Origin: Opitutus terrae PB90-1
GTDB taxonomy: Bacteria; Verrucomicrobiota; Verrucomicrobiia; Opitutales; Opitutaceae
NCBI RefSeq assembly: GCF_000019965.1
Contig: NC_010571.1
Span: 372,001 to 436,000, forward strand
Reading direction: 5' to 3'
DNA: 64,000 bases
In this document: one piece after another, positions 28,936 to 36,518 of the stretch
Position numbering within the stretch: position 1 is the first letter of the stretch
How the letters are laid out: each line of letters begins with the position of its first letter
Translations under genes and position numbers: made by a program
Notes under the pieces: model-generated
What the model saw: only the letters and a program-made list of their open reading frames with translations
Database searches by the model: none
What the model was told of the DNA's origin: nothing

Positions 28936-29598
28936 GTGGACTGGTTCCGCGCGTTCCTGGTCAGCTTGGCGCTGGCTCTACCTCTGAGCGCTCTTCGGCT
29001 CGCCGCCGATCCGCCCCCGATCCTGCCTGACTGGGAAACTGCCCAACTCTTCGAGGGCTGCGCGGTCCAGGCCGACAGCTACGCCCGCCGGCTGCAGGCG
29101 CTCGATCGAACGTGGGAGGTTCAACTGCTCACGCTCAAGCTGCCGAACGGCTCGAAACACTCCGTCGTGCTCGCGAGCCGCGGCCGGGAGCGCTATCTGC
29201 GCGACGGCACGCTCGGCGTGTTTCCTGCCGACGTGAATCCGCAGGCCGCGTTCACGCGCCGCCTGAAAGCCTGGCGCAACGAACATCCGCTCACCTCGCC
29301 CAACGCCTCGCGCAACCATCAGCCGCCCGCCACCGAAGCTGCGACGGCCGCGGCGATCGAGATCGCGGCGCGCGGACTGGCCACCGACACGCAGCGATAT
29401 CTCGTTGTGGATGGCGAAACTCGATTCTGGGTCGTGTCATGGACCACCGTCGACGGGCAACAGGCGCTTTATCATCCGCGCATCGGCACCACGCTGACGC
29501 GCACGTCGCCACGCAGCAGCCGCGAGGCCATCGCCCGCACGATCCTGCACACGCTCGGGTTCAAGCGCTCCACGCTGATCGGTTCGTCGCAACGCTGA
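28936..29598 (+). CDS. Exported hypothetical protein
   Basis: A 220-residue product with a signal peptide (AFLVSLALALPLSALRLAA) at the GTG start 28936, preceded by AAGGGG. The mature part is alpha/beta mixed (SYARRLQALDRTWEVQLLTL, HSVVLASRGRERYLRDGTLGV, RYLVVDGETRFWVVSWTTV) without catalytic motifs that I know. The pattern of short helices and a long strand pair might suit a transglutaminase-like or cysteine-peptidase-related fold, but I see no Cys-His-Asp triad. Function unknown. Confidence 0.65.
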   Translation: MDWFRAFLVSLALALPLSALRLAADPPPILPDWETAQLFEGCAVQADSYARRLQALDRTWEVQLLTLKLPNGSKHSVVLASRGRERYLRDGTLGVFPADVNPQAAFTRRLKAWRNEHPLTSPNASRNHQPPATEAATAAAIEIAARGLATDTQRYLVVDGETRFWVVSWTTVDGQQALYHPRIGTTLTRTSPRSSREAIARTILHTLGFKRSTLIGSSQR

Positions 29599-29650
29599 AG
29601 CCACCCGACCGTTTCTCACGGAGCCGCGCGCGCTGCAGCGATCCGATGAT

Positions 29651-29677
29651 GGAGACGCGACGCCCTCGTCGCGTCCC
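29651..29677. repeat. Hairpin of the CGCGACGCCCTCGTCGCG family
   Basis: The core CGCGACGCCCTCGTCGCG is an inverted repeat of CGCGACG arms around a CCCT loop, with GGAGA before it. Further copies are at 31539-31564, and in the opposite sense at 60418-60437 and 60622-60641. Confidence 0.8.
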
Positions 29678-29704
29678 GTGGCCAGAGGCGGCCGCGCTTC
29701 CAAC

Positions 29705-30580
29705 CTAGTTCACCTTGCTCAGGGCCGTGGCGAGCGCCGCGAGTAGCGGCGCCTGCCGTGAATCGCGCGCCCATGCGGCATGCATGGTGAAGGGGATTCC
29801 CGGCGGCCGCAGCCGCGCGAACACCACGCCCGAGTGCGGCAGCTTTCTCGACATCGGCAGCACGCAGCCAACCGCGCGACTCGTCGCGACCGCCACGAAC
29901 ATCGACGCGACGCTGTCGACCGTTCCGACGATTCTTGGCGCGAATCCCGCCGCGCGGGCGGCGTCGCGCAGCAGTTCCGCGCGGCCGGGAAAACCGGCCT
30001 CGTCCCACGCGATCCAATCCGCGTCGCGCAGATCCGCGAGCGCCAGCAGGCGTCGCTTCGCCAGGGGATGATCGGCGGCGAGCGCGAGCTGCATCTCGAG
30101 CGTGCAGAGCGGCTGCGTCGCAAACTCGCGCTGCAGCGCCCGCGTGACTGTTCCGATCAGCGCGATGTCCAGCTCCTGCCGTCGCAGTGCCGCCACGAGT
30201 TCGACCGGCATCAGCTCGATGGGCTGGAGCGCGCAGCCCGGATGCTGTTTCGCGAATCTGCGCAACGCCGGTCCAAAACATTCGGTCCACAGCGTGCCGT
30301 AGTGGCCGAACCGCAGTTGCCGGCCCGCCTGTCGCGCCTCGCTCACCGCCTCTCCCGCCGCGGCGAGGATCTCGCGCGCCCGGCGGAGGAAAGCTTCGCC
30401 GGCCGGCGTGAGCACCGTGGCGGTGTGGTGTCGCCGCAGCAACGTTACCCCAAGCTCCGCCTCCAGATCGCGGATCTGGCGCGACAACGCCGGTTGCGTC
30501 ACATGCAGCCGCTCCGCCGCGCGCGAGAAATGCAGCGTCTCCGCGACGGCGCAGAAATACCGCAGATGCCGGAGTTCCAT
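29705..30580 (-). CDS. LysR-family transcriptional regulator
   Basis: A 291-residue regulator with an N-terminal winged helix-turn-helix (MELRHLRYFCAVAETLHFSR, AAERLHVTQPALSRQIRDLE) and a LysR substrate-binding domain from about residue 90. The start codon at 30580 gives the standard LysR length; the longer frame to 30826 is non-coding in its first part. It is divergent from a secreted cysteine hydrolase, with 97 bp between starts containing a GCAT-N11-ATGC box, so it probably controls that gene and itself. Co-inducer is unknown. Confidence 0.93.
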   Translation of the reverse strand: MELRHLRYFCAVAETLHFSRAAERLHVTQPALSRQIRDLEAELGVTLLRRHHTATVLTPAGEAFLRRAREILAAAGEAVSEARQAGRQLRFGHYGTLWTECFGPALRRFAKQHPGCALQPIELMPVELVAALRRQELDIALIGTVTRALQREFATQPLCTLEMQLALAADHPLAKRRLLALADLRDADWIAWDEAGFPGRAELLRDAARAAGFAPRIVGTVDSVASMFVAVATSRAVGCVLPMSRKLPHSGVVFARLRPPGIPFTMHAAWARDSRQAPLLAALATALSKVN

Positions 30581-30594
30581 CCCCGGATCACGCC

Positions 30595-30613
30595 GCATAA
30601 CCAAAAGGCATGC
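30595..30613. promoter_or_regulatory. LysR-type T-N11-A box in the divergent promoter
   Basis: GCAT, eleven bases, ATGC: an inverted repeat matching the LTTR consensus T-N11-A with palindromic flanks. It lies 15 bp before the LysR start and 64 bp before the hydrolase ATG, where an activator/autorepressor site is expected. Confidence 0.5.
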
Positions 30614-30677
30614 GACCAGAAAAACACGGCATTGGTCGGGCGCGCGCCACACCGGTATTCTCAGCGCTTTCACTGCG

Positions 30678-31349
30678 ATGAAACCGATCCTCTCCGCCCT
30701 CTTCGCCACCACGCTCGTGCCGCCCGGCCCCGCCGCCGCCACGCCAATCGCCCCGCCCACCCTGCTCCAACTCGCCGGCGTGCGGGCCGCGCCCGGTCGT
30801 CTCGCCGAAAGCGTGGTGATCCTCATCGATCTCCAACGCGATTACACGGCAGCCGGCAAACTGCCGCTCGCCGGCATCGCGCCTGCTCTGCGCGAGACCG
30901 CGCGATTGCTCGAGCGCGCCCGCGCCGCCGGCGTGCCGATCATTCACATCCGGCAGGTCAGCCCGCGCGGCCGCGGCCTGTTCGAGACCGGCACCCCCGG
31001 CGCGGAATTCGCCTCCGAAGTCACCCCGCTTGCCGGTGAGCACGTGATCGAGAAACGACTGCCAAACGCCTTCGCCGGCACGACGCTCGCCGATACGCTC
31101 GCGCAGCTCGGACGGAAGGAGCTGATCCTCGCCGGCGCCATGACTCACATGTGTGTCAGCGCCACGGCGCGGTCCGCGCTAGATCACGGCTATCACGCGA
31201 CCGTGGTGGCCGATGCCTGTGCGACTCGCGATCTGCCGGCGACCGATGGCGGCGTGATCGCCGCAGCCGACGTGCACCGGGTCGCACTCGCCGAACTCGC
31301 CGACCGCTTTGCCACGGTGGTTCACACGGTCGAGAATCTTCCGGACTGA
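30678..31349 (+). CDS. Secreted isochorismatase-like cysteine hydrolase
   Basis: A 223-residue protein with a short signal-like N-terminus (LSALFATTLVPPGPAAATP) and an isochorismatase fold. The catalytic triad of the family is visible: Asp near 51 in ILIDLQRDY, Lys near 126 in VIEKRLPNAF, and Cys near 159 in MTHMCVSATARSA with the preceding cis-peptide region. Enzymes of this group include nicotinamidases, isochorismatases and N-carbamoyl hydrolases; the sequence alone does not decide the substrate. It is divergently paired with a LysR regulator. A periplasmic location would be unusual for the family, and the signal is only moderately convincing. Confidence 0.88.
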   Translation: MKPILSALFATTLVPPGPAAATPIAPPTLLQLAGVRAAPGRLAESVVILIDLQRDYTAAGKLPLAGIAPALRETARLLERARAAGVPIIHIRQVSPRGRGLFETGTPGAEFASEVTPLAGEHVIEKRLPNAFAGTTLADTLAQLGRKELILAGAMTHMCVSATARSALDHGYHATVVADACATRDLPATDGGVIAAADVHRVALAELADRFATVVHTVENLPD

Positions 31350-31387
31350 GCTAGAGGCTGTCATGCACTTTGATCGAGCAGCCCAAG

Positions 31388-31460
31388 GTAGGGCGCTCAC
31401 TCCGTGAGCGCCGCGAATATCAGACGACTTCCCGGCGGGCAGCGGAATGCCCGCCCTACC
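31388..31460. repeat. Composite intergenic palindrome pair
   Basis: First hairpin GCGCTCACTCCGTGAGCG (within 31388-31414, preceded by GTAGG), second GGCGGGCAGCGGAATGCCCGCC followed by CTACC (31433-31460). The pair is arranged head-to-head with GTAGG/CTACC borders and recurs at 41132-41203 with the same spacer (ATATCAGACGACTT versus ACCTCAAACGACCTT). Confidence 0.85.
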
Positions 31461-31538
31461 TCAGAAACGGTTCTGCAAAAGTGTATGACAGTCTCTAGAC
31501 GCACTTGCCGATCGATGCATCGACCATGGAGTTCCTGG

Positions 31539-31564
31539 AGACGCGACGCCCTCGTCGCGTCCTC
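31539..31564. repeat. Second copy of the CGCGACGCCCTCGTCGCG hairpin
   Basis: Identical to the copy at 29651-29677 over its core and the GGAGA leader. It lies in the gap between the cysteine hydrolase and the SHOCT protein. Confidence 0.8.
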
Positions 31565-31648
31565 GCCGGTGATGGCCGCCGCCGCTCCATCAGCTAGATC
31601 GTGCGCGCCGTAACCGGCGCGGCTACGCTTCGCCGCGCGCCCCATTCG

Positions 31649-32176
31649 CTACTTCGAACGGCTGAGCACTTTCTTCTTTTCCACCTCGAACTCCTCGTCC
31701 GACAGAATCCCGCGTTTGCGCAGATCGTCCAGCTTCAGCAAGTCGGCATACAACGCGTCGGTCCCGCTCCCGGACGGCGCGCTCATTGCGGGGGCCGGGT
31801 TCACGATGCCAGCTTTGTTTGCCTCGTTGGCCAGCAGCGCAGGATCGCCCGGCTCCAGCAGCTTCGCCTTGAGCGTGACGGCGCAAAATCCGGTCCCATA
31901 CAGCGGTTTTTCCACGTCGACCGCGAGCACCTTGAGCTGCTTGCCGTGTTGCGCCCCGAAGTTGGTAGCGTCGGCCTGCGCCTCTCGTTTCAGCCGATCG
32001 ATGTTACGAAAGAAAACGGAATTGGCCTTGCGCGTGAACGCGTAAGCGCCGTCGCCGAGCTCCTGCTGCGTCGCCGCGGTCGTCTCTCCCAAAACCTTGG
32101 CCGCCGAGGCGACGCTCGCGCTGGCGAGCAACAGGCAGGCCGAAAGAAGCACCTTGAAAAGCGCGGCCGGGTTCAT
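31649..32176 (-). CDS. Secreted protein with C-terminal SHOCT domain
   Basis: A 175-residue product with a signal peptide (FKVLLSACLLLASASVASA) from the ATG at 32176. The C-terminal 35 residues (ADLLKLDDLRKRGILSDEEF, then EVEKKKVL) form a SHOCT motif, a short helical module widespread in bacteria and implicated in oligomerisation. The central region (YAFTRKANSVFFRNIDRL..., VLAVDVEKPLYGTGFCAVTL) I do not recognise. Probably periplasmic, function unknown. Confidence 0.8.
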   Translation of the reverse strand: MNPAALFKVLLSACLLLASASVASAAKVLGETTAATQQELGDGAYAFTRKANSVFFRNIDRLKREAQADATNFGAQHGKQLKVLAVDVEKPLYGTGFCAVTLKAKLLEPGDPALLANEANKAGIVNPAPAMSAPSGSGTDALYADLLKLDDLRKRGILSDEEFEVEKKKVLSRSK

Positions 32177-32368
32177 GACCGGAGTTGAGCGCGCTGGCGT
32201 CCGCGGGTCAAGAAGCGGCGTGAGCGTGCTGCGCCGGCGACGACGCATTCGTCGCATTGTCCAATCGCGGATCGGCTTGGCCCAGGGAAATTCCAGAAAA
32301 GCGCCGCGGAACGCGGGTGTACGAGCGTCTCAAGATTGCCAACGCTCCGCTGACGGCCCGCGCGAGAC

Positions 32369-33361
32369 TCAGCGCAGTTCGACCCACGTCGCCTCGCGCG
32401 CGCTGGCGAACACCGCTTCGATCACACGCATGTTGCCCACGGCGTCGGTCAGCGGAGTCGGCACCGGCGTGTCATCGAGAATCGCCCGCGCGAAGGCATC
32501 CGCCTGCAGCGTGTATTGGTCGCACGCCGCGAACGTCACCTCCTCGATCGCGGTGCCGCGCTGCAACCAAAGCCGCGTCGGCTGATCCGGTGGCGCGTTC
32601 ACCGGAATCTCGATTTCGATCCGCCCCTGCGTGCCGTGGATCGTCGCGCGCTGATACGGCGAGAGCTGCGTCGAGCAGGTGAACGTCGTCGTACCGCGGC
32701 CAAAATCCAGCACCCCCGACGCGAGCCGGTCCGTGCCGAAACCGGGATCGCGGTCGACGAGCCCGAGCACGCGCTGCGGCTCGGCCTCGAACAGCCAGCG
32801 CCCGAACGAGACGCAATAGCAGCCGATGTCCATCATCGCACCACCACCGACGTCGGCGCGGTTGCGGATATTCTGCGGGTCGACGTTCCAGTAGGAGAAA
32901 TGCGCATGGACCGTGCGCAGTTCGCCGATCGCGCCGCCGAGCACGAGCTCGCGCGTTTTCTGCCACTGCGGATGGAAGCGATACATGAACGCCTCCATCA
33001 CCTTCTGCCGCGGAAACCGAGCCGCGGCGGCAACGAGTTCGATCGCCTCCGCGGCGGTCAGGGCGATCGGCTTTTCGCACAGCACGTGTTTGCCGGCTTC
33101 CAGCGCGCGCCGGGTCCACGGCACGTGCAGATGGTTCGGCAGCGGGATGTAGACGGCGTCGATCTCCGCATCCGCGAGCAACGCCTCGTAGGATTCGTGG
33201 ACGCGTGCAATCCCGAGTTGTGACGCGACCGTGCGGCCCTTCGCCGCGTCGCGCGATGCGATCGCGTCGACGGTCCCGAACTGCGCCCGCTGCATCGCGG
33301 GAATCACCTTGGCGACCCCGATTTTCGCCGTGCTGAGCACGCCCCATCTGATCTTTCGCAT
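32369..33361 (-). CDS. Gfo/Idh/MocA-family oxidoreductase
   Basis: A 330-residue NAD(P)-dependent oxidoreductase. The N-terminal Rossmann part starts WGVLSTAKIGVAKVIPAM, followed by the family's EKP motif in HVLCEKPIALTA with catalytic Lys near 97, and the C-terminal beta-sheet domain with GGGAMMDIGCYCVSFGRWLF and its helical GxxxDxGxH-like segment. Length and order are typical for sugar dehydrogenases of this superfamily. No carbohydrate gene is directly adjacent, so substrate is unknown. Confidence 0.93.
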   Translation of the reverse strand: MRKIRWGVLSTAKIGVAKVIPAMQRAQFGTVDAIASRDAAKGRTVASQLGIARVHESYEALLADAEIDAVYIPLPNHLHVPWTRRALEAGKHVLCEKPIALTAAEAIELVAAAARFPRQKVMEAFMYRFHPQWQKTRELVLGGAIGELRTVHAHFSYWNVDPQNIRNRADVGGGAMMDIGCYCVSFGRWLFEAEPQRVLGLVDRDPGFGTDRLASGVLDFGRGTTTFTCSTQLSPYQRATIHGTQGRIEIEIPVNAPPDQPTRLWLQRGTAIEEVTFAACDQYTLQADAFARAILDDTPVPTPLTDAVGNMRVIEAVFASAREATWVELR

Positions 33362-33423
33362 GGTGGCCGAGTGTGGAAACGAGGCGCGGCTCGTGGCGAG
33401 CGGGGAATGGGTCCTAGGCCAAA

Positions 33424-33497
33424 AGCCGAGAGCTGAGAGGCCAGAGCCGAGAGCTGAAGGTCAGTTGAGAGTTGAGGGATGAGAGTTGAGAGCCGGA
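33424..33497. repeat. Degenerate short tandem repeat (GAGAGYTGAG type)
   Basis: GCCGAGAGCTGA occurs twice and GAGAGTTGAG twice in 74 bp, spaced by near-multiples of seven. It is purine-rich on the plus strand and lies between the oxidoreductase and the GreA/GreB-type gene, upstream of the latter. Confidence 0.65.
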
Positions 33498-33664
33498 GCT
33501 GCGGCGCGCCTGTACGTCGCCGATGGAGCGCGTTGGGCCCAGCGCGCTTCGCTCGCTCGTCGCGCACAGCGTCGTCGGGCGGATCCCGCCGTCAGGCCGA
33601 AGCCGACCCGCCGCCGCTGGTCCGCCGCGTTTGTAAACCGGGCCGGAGTGGGTACCGTTCCGGC

Positions 33665-34165
33665 ATGAGCAAAGCGTTCCTGCGCGAATCCGATGTGGAG
33701 CCGGAGCCGACGGTGGTCCGGCCGGTCTTGCTCGCGCCCGGAGCCAAGCGTTACCTGACGGAAGCGGGCGCGGAGCGATTGCACGAAGAGCTCAACCGGC
33801 TGCGGACCGTGGAGCGCCCCGCGCTCGCCGGCGCGGCGGCCGATCTCGACGCCAAGCGCGAACTGCGCAAGCTCGACGAGCGGGCGCGCGAGCTGCAGCA
33901 GATCCTCGCCACGGCGGAAATCATCTCCTCGCCGGCGCCCGATCGCAGCATCGTGAGGTTCGGCGCCAAGGTGACCGTAAAGGAAGAGGACGGCACCACG
34001 TCGACCTATCGCATCGTCGGCATCGATGAAACGGAGTTCTACACCGGCGGTATCAGTTTTCAGTCGCCGCTCGCGCAGGCGCTGCTCGGCGCGAGCGTCG
34101 GCGATCGGATCCAGTTTCAATCTCCCGCCGGCCCGCGCCAGCTCGAGATCCAGCTGATCGAATAG
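33665..34165 (+). CDS. GreA/GreB-family transcription elongation factor
   Basis: A 166-residue factor that should rescue backtracked RNA polymerase by stimulating transcript cleavage. The N-terminal coiled coil (LTEAGAERLHEELNRL..., KLDERARELQQILATAEII) is followed by the FKBP-like C-terminal domain (VRFGAKVTVKEEDGTTSTYR, then ISFQSPLAQALLGASVGDRI). The coiled-coil tip carries acidic residues (AADLDAKRELRKLDE), where the family places its catalytic acids. It is closer in length to GreB. An extra 25 N-terminal residues precede the usual start. Start is the ATG at 33665. Confidence 0.9.
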   Translation: MSKAFLRESDVEPEPTVVRPVLLAPGAKRYLTEAGAERLHEELNRLRTVERPALAGAAADLDAKRELRKLDERARELQQILATAEIISSPAPDRSIVRFGAKVTVKEEDGTTSTYRIVGIDETEFYTGGISFQSPLAQALLGASVGDRIQFQSPAGPRQLEIQLIE

Positions 34166-34270
34166 CCGACGGCGGCCGGCTAGCCGCGCATCATCCGACT
34201 GCCGGTTGGTCTTGGCCGTGGGCCATCGCCCAGCCTAGTCCGGGGTTCGGTCTTCGGCTCTGGGAGCCGG

Positions 34271-35041
34271 CTAACTGTCGGTCTTCACCTGTTCCGGTAC
34301 GCGAAACTCCTCCGGCGTGGCTGCGGTCAGCGTAACTTGAGGTCTCGTCGCGCCGGCGCCGAGCGTGCCGGCCCTCGGGGTGATCCGTTCGGTCTTGTAC
34401 CAAACCCGCATCGATTTGTCGAAGGACAGCGGCAGGGAAACCTCCGAATTGCTGCCAAGATTCAGCCCGGTCTTAGTCTCGATGAGCTTTTTGATTTCAG
34501 CGTTGAGCGTCGCATTGGCGGTGAACGCGCTCTTCGTGCGGTATTCGACGGCGTCGGTGGCAATCGTCTCGCGGATCACATAGTAACGGTTCCCCGGCTT
34601 CATTCCTACTTCATCGATCAATGCCTGCGCTTTGGCGTCGGGCTTGTCCTGGTCGTCGATGTATTCGCGGCGCGCTTTGGTCGACCCGAGCATCACTTCG
34701 CGCGAGCGGCCCAATTCCGCCTGAAGTTGAGCCGGCACACTTTCCGCCGCCACGCCCATCGTGGCGAGGGCGGTGCGCAGCGACCAATTGGATTTCGACT
34801 CGAACTTCATCGTGACCTCTGAACCACTGCGCGGCTTCACGTCCAAATCGCCGACGCCATAAACCACGCCGGACTGGTCCACGCGGAAAACTCTCCCTGG
34901 CGGGTCGAAATCCCGCGGCGAATCAAACGCCTGGAAGCCAGACACGGGGGTGGGCGGGGGCTTGATCGCGGTCGACGGGCATCCGGCAAGCAACAGCGTG
35001 AGGCCGGTCCCGAGCAGAGCGGGCCATACTTTTGTGTTCAT
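34271..35041 (-). CDS. Lipoprotein of unknown function
   Basis: A 256-residue product with a lipobox, LLLAGC, near residue 21, so it should be lipidated and anchored in the inner or outer membrane. The mature part contains a long alpha/beta region (MKPGNRYYVIRETIATDAVE, YRTKSAFTANATLNAEIKKL) without a family I know. It lies 20 bp after the M48-like lipoprotein on the same strand and is probably co-transcribed with it. Confidence 0.8.
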   Translation of the reverse strand: MNTKVWPALLGTGLTLLLAGCPSTAIKPPPTPVSGFQAFDSPRDFDPPGRVFRVDQSGVVYGVGDLDVKPRSGSEVTMKFESKSNWSLRTALATMGVAAESVPAQLQAELGRSREVMLGSTKARREYIDDQDKPDAKAQALIDEVGMKPGNRYYVIRETIATDAVEYRTKSAFTANATLNAEIKKLIETKTGLNLGSNSEVSLPLSFDKSMRVWYKTERITPRAGTLGAGATRPQVTLTAATPEEFRVPEQVKTDS

Positions 35042-35061
35042 GGGGTTGGACTGAGTGGAAA

Positions 35062-36249
35062 TTAGCGCGGCGCCGACGCGGGCTGCATCGCCGCTTCAAA
35101 CGCCTCGGCCAGTTTGGCCATCTGTTGATCCAGTGCCGCCGAAATCTGCTCGTGGAATTTCGCCACGACGGCGTCGCCGTGCTCGCGGCAGGCGGCGAGC
35201 CGTTCTTCCACCGTGGGATAGTCGGCGCCCGACTGGGTGAAGCCCGAAAATTCATAGCTGTAGCGGAAGAACGTGTCGTACCCTCTCAGGTCGCCTGCCC
35301 CCATCAGCGAGAGGCCGCTGTGCGTATAAAACGTGCTCAGGAGCAGCGTCGCGTAAAAGTCCGCCTCATGCTCCAGTGCGCGTCGCACCTGCTGGTACTC
35401 GTTCCGTGCCACGTCATCCAGCATGTCTTCGGAGCGGCCGTTCAGCCACTGGCGCAGATGATCGTGATGCCGGAGCACGGCATGGCCGCGTTCGTGGGCG
35501 AGCAGGAACATCGCCGTGCCGGCGTACGCCATCTCGAGTTTGGGCGATTCCATCGAAAGATCCGCCATCTCGAACCACGGCGAATCCAGACCGCCGAACA
35601 GGTCTCCGATCATCGTGCGACCTTCGATCTCATCGATCTTTTGCACGGTCGCCATCAGCTTCGCGACCGCTTTCCGCTCGGCCTCACGCGAGACTGGCCC
35701 GAACGGAACAGGATCCGCCGGCTTGGATGGAACGAACCCGCCGAAACTGGCCAACTCGGCATGAGGGGCTGCCGTAAGCGTATCCGTGACCGCGGCGCGA
35801 TATAGTGCTTGGGCCACCTTCACGTTCACCGTGATCACACCTTGCTCGTCGGTTTCCGCGATAAGCCGCGGGCCCCGGTCAAAACGCAGTTTCGTGCGCA
35901 CCCGTTGCTGGACGTTCGGGAATACTTTCTGGAGATCTTTGTACAGCAGCTCGTGCAGCGCGACCACGGCCGCATGCCGCTGTTGCAGATCCGCCTCGAT
36001 CGCGCGGAACTGGCGGGGCTCAAGCGCCGGCAATTCACCCAGGGTTCCGGCATCGCCCTGCGGGTAAAACATCTGGGCGGATCGGTACACGTATGACGAC
36101 TGTAGCCGTCGTTTCATGGTGCCCGAGCTTTCTCCCTCGAAGGTGATGCACCCGGCAGACAGCAGTATCAGTGCTCCTGACACCGCCAGCCTTCCTACCG
36201 GAGCCTGCCGTGGGGTGAGCATCGAAAGCCGAAGCCAATGCCTTATCAT
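35062..36249 (-). CDS. Zinc metallopeptidase-like lipoprotein
   Basis: A 395-residue exported protein. The ATG at 36249 is followed by a basic n-region and a hydrophobic core that ends in a lipobox (ALILLSAGC). The zinc-binding motif HERGH is near 252-256 in TAMFLLAHERGHAVLRHHDH and the third ligand candidate Glu is near 295 in LEHEADFYATLLL, an arrangement like that of M48 and related gluzincins (E-x-x-x-D). It probably cleaves misfolded or structural envelope proteins. The preceding 64 codons in the longer frame are not convincing. It heads a two-gene unit with the lipoprotein downstream. Confidence 0.85.
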   Translation of the reverse strand: MIRHWLRLSMLTPRQAPVGRLAVSGALILLSAGCITFEGESSGTMKRRLQSSYVYRSAQMFYPQGDAGTLGELPALEPRQFRAIEADLQQRHAAVVALHELLYKDLQKVFPNVQQRVRTKLRFDRGPRLIAETDEQGVITVNVKVAQALYRAAVTDTLTAAPHAELASFGGFVPSKPADPVPFGPVSREAERKAVAKLMATVQKIDEIEGRTMIGDLFGGLDSPWFEMADLSMESPKLEMAYAGTAMFLLAHERGHAVLRHHDHLRQWLNGRSEDMLDDVARNEYQQVRRALEHEADFYATLLLSTFYTHSGLSLMGAGDLRGYDTFFRYSYEFSGFTQSGADYPTVEERLAACREHGDAVVAKFHEQISAALDQQMAKLAEAFEAAMQPASAPR

Positions 36250-36518
36250 CGAATCCCGGGCTTCCGTGCAAACACAAACCTGTTGAATTAATGTCTTATG
36301 GCAGGACCCGGGGCGATCCATGAGATGGATCGGTCTCTCGGCCGAACGAAGGCCGCCACTCAAGGATTTCGGAATGGATGACAATGAGGTCTGCGCGCAC
36401 CAGCGCGCTGAAGCTATCATCGGCGGATTGCGTAGGGTCATACGCGGAGCCGCCTGATGGACGGCGCCCGTACATCTGCTAAGCTCGCGCGCCGCGGGGC
36501 ATCTCGCTTCGCGTCACC

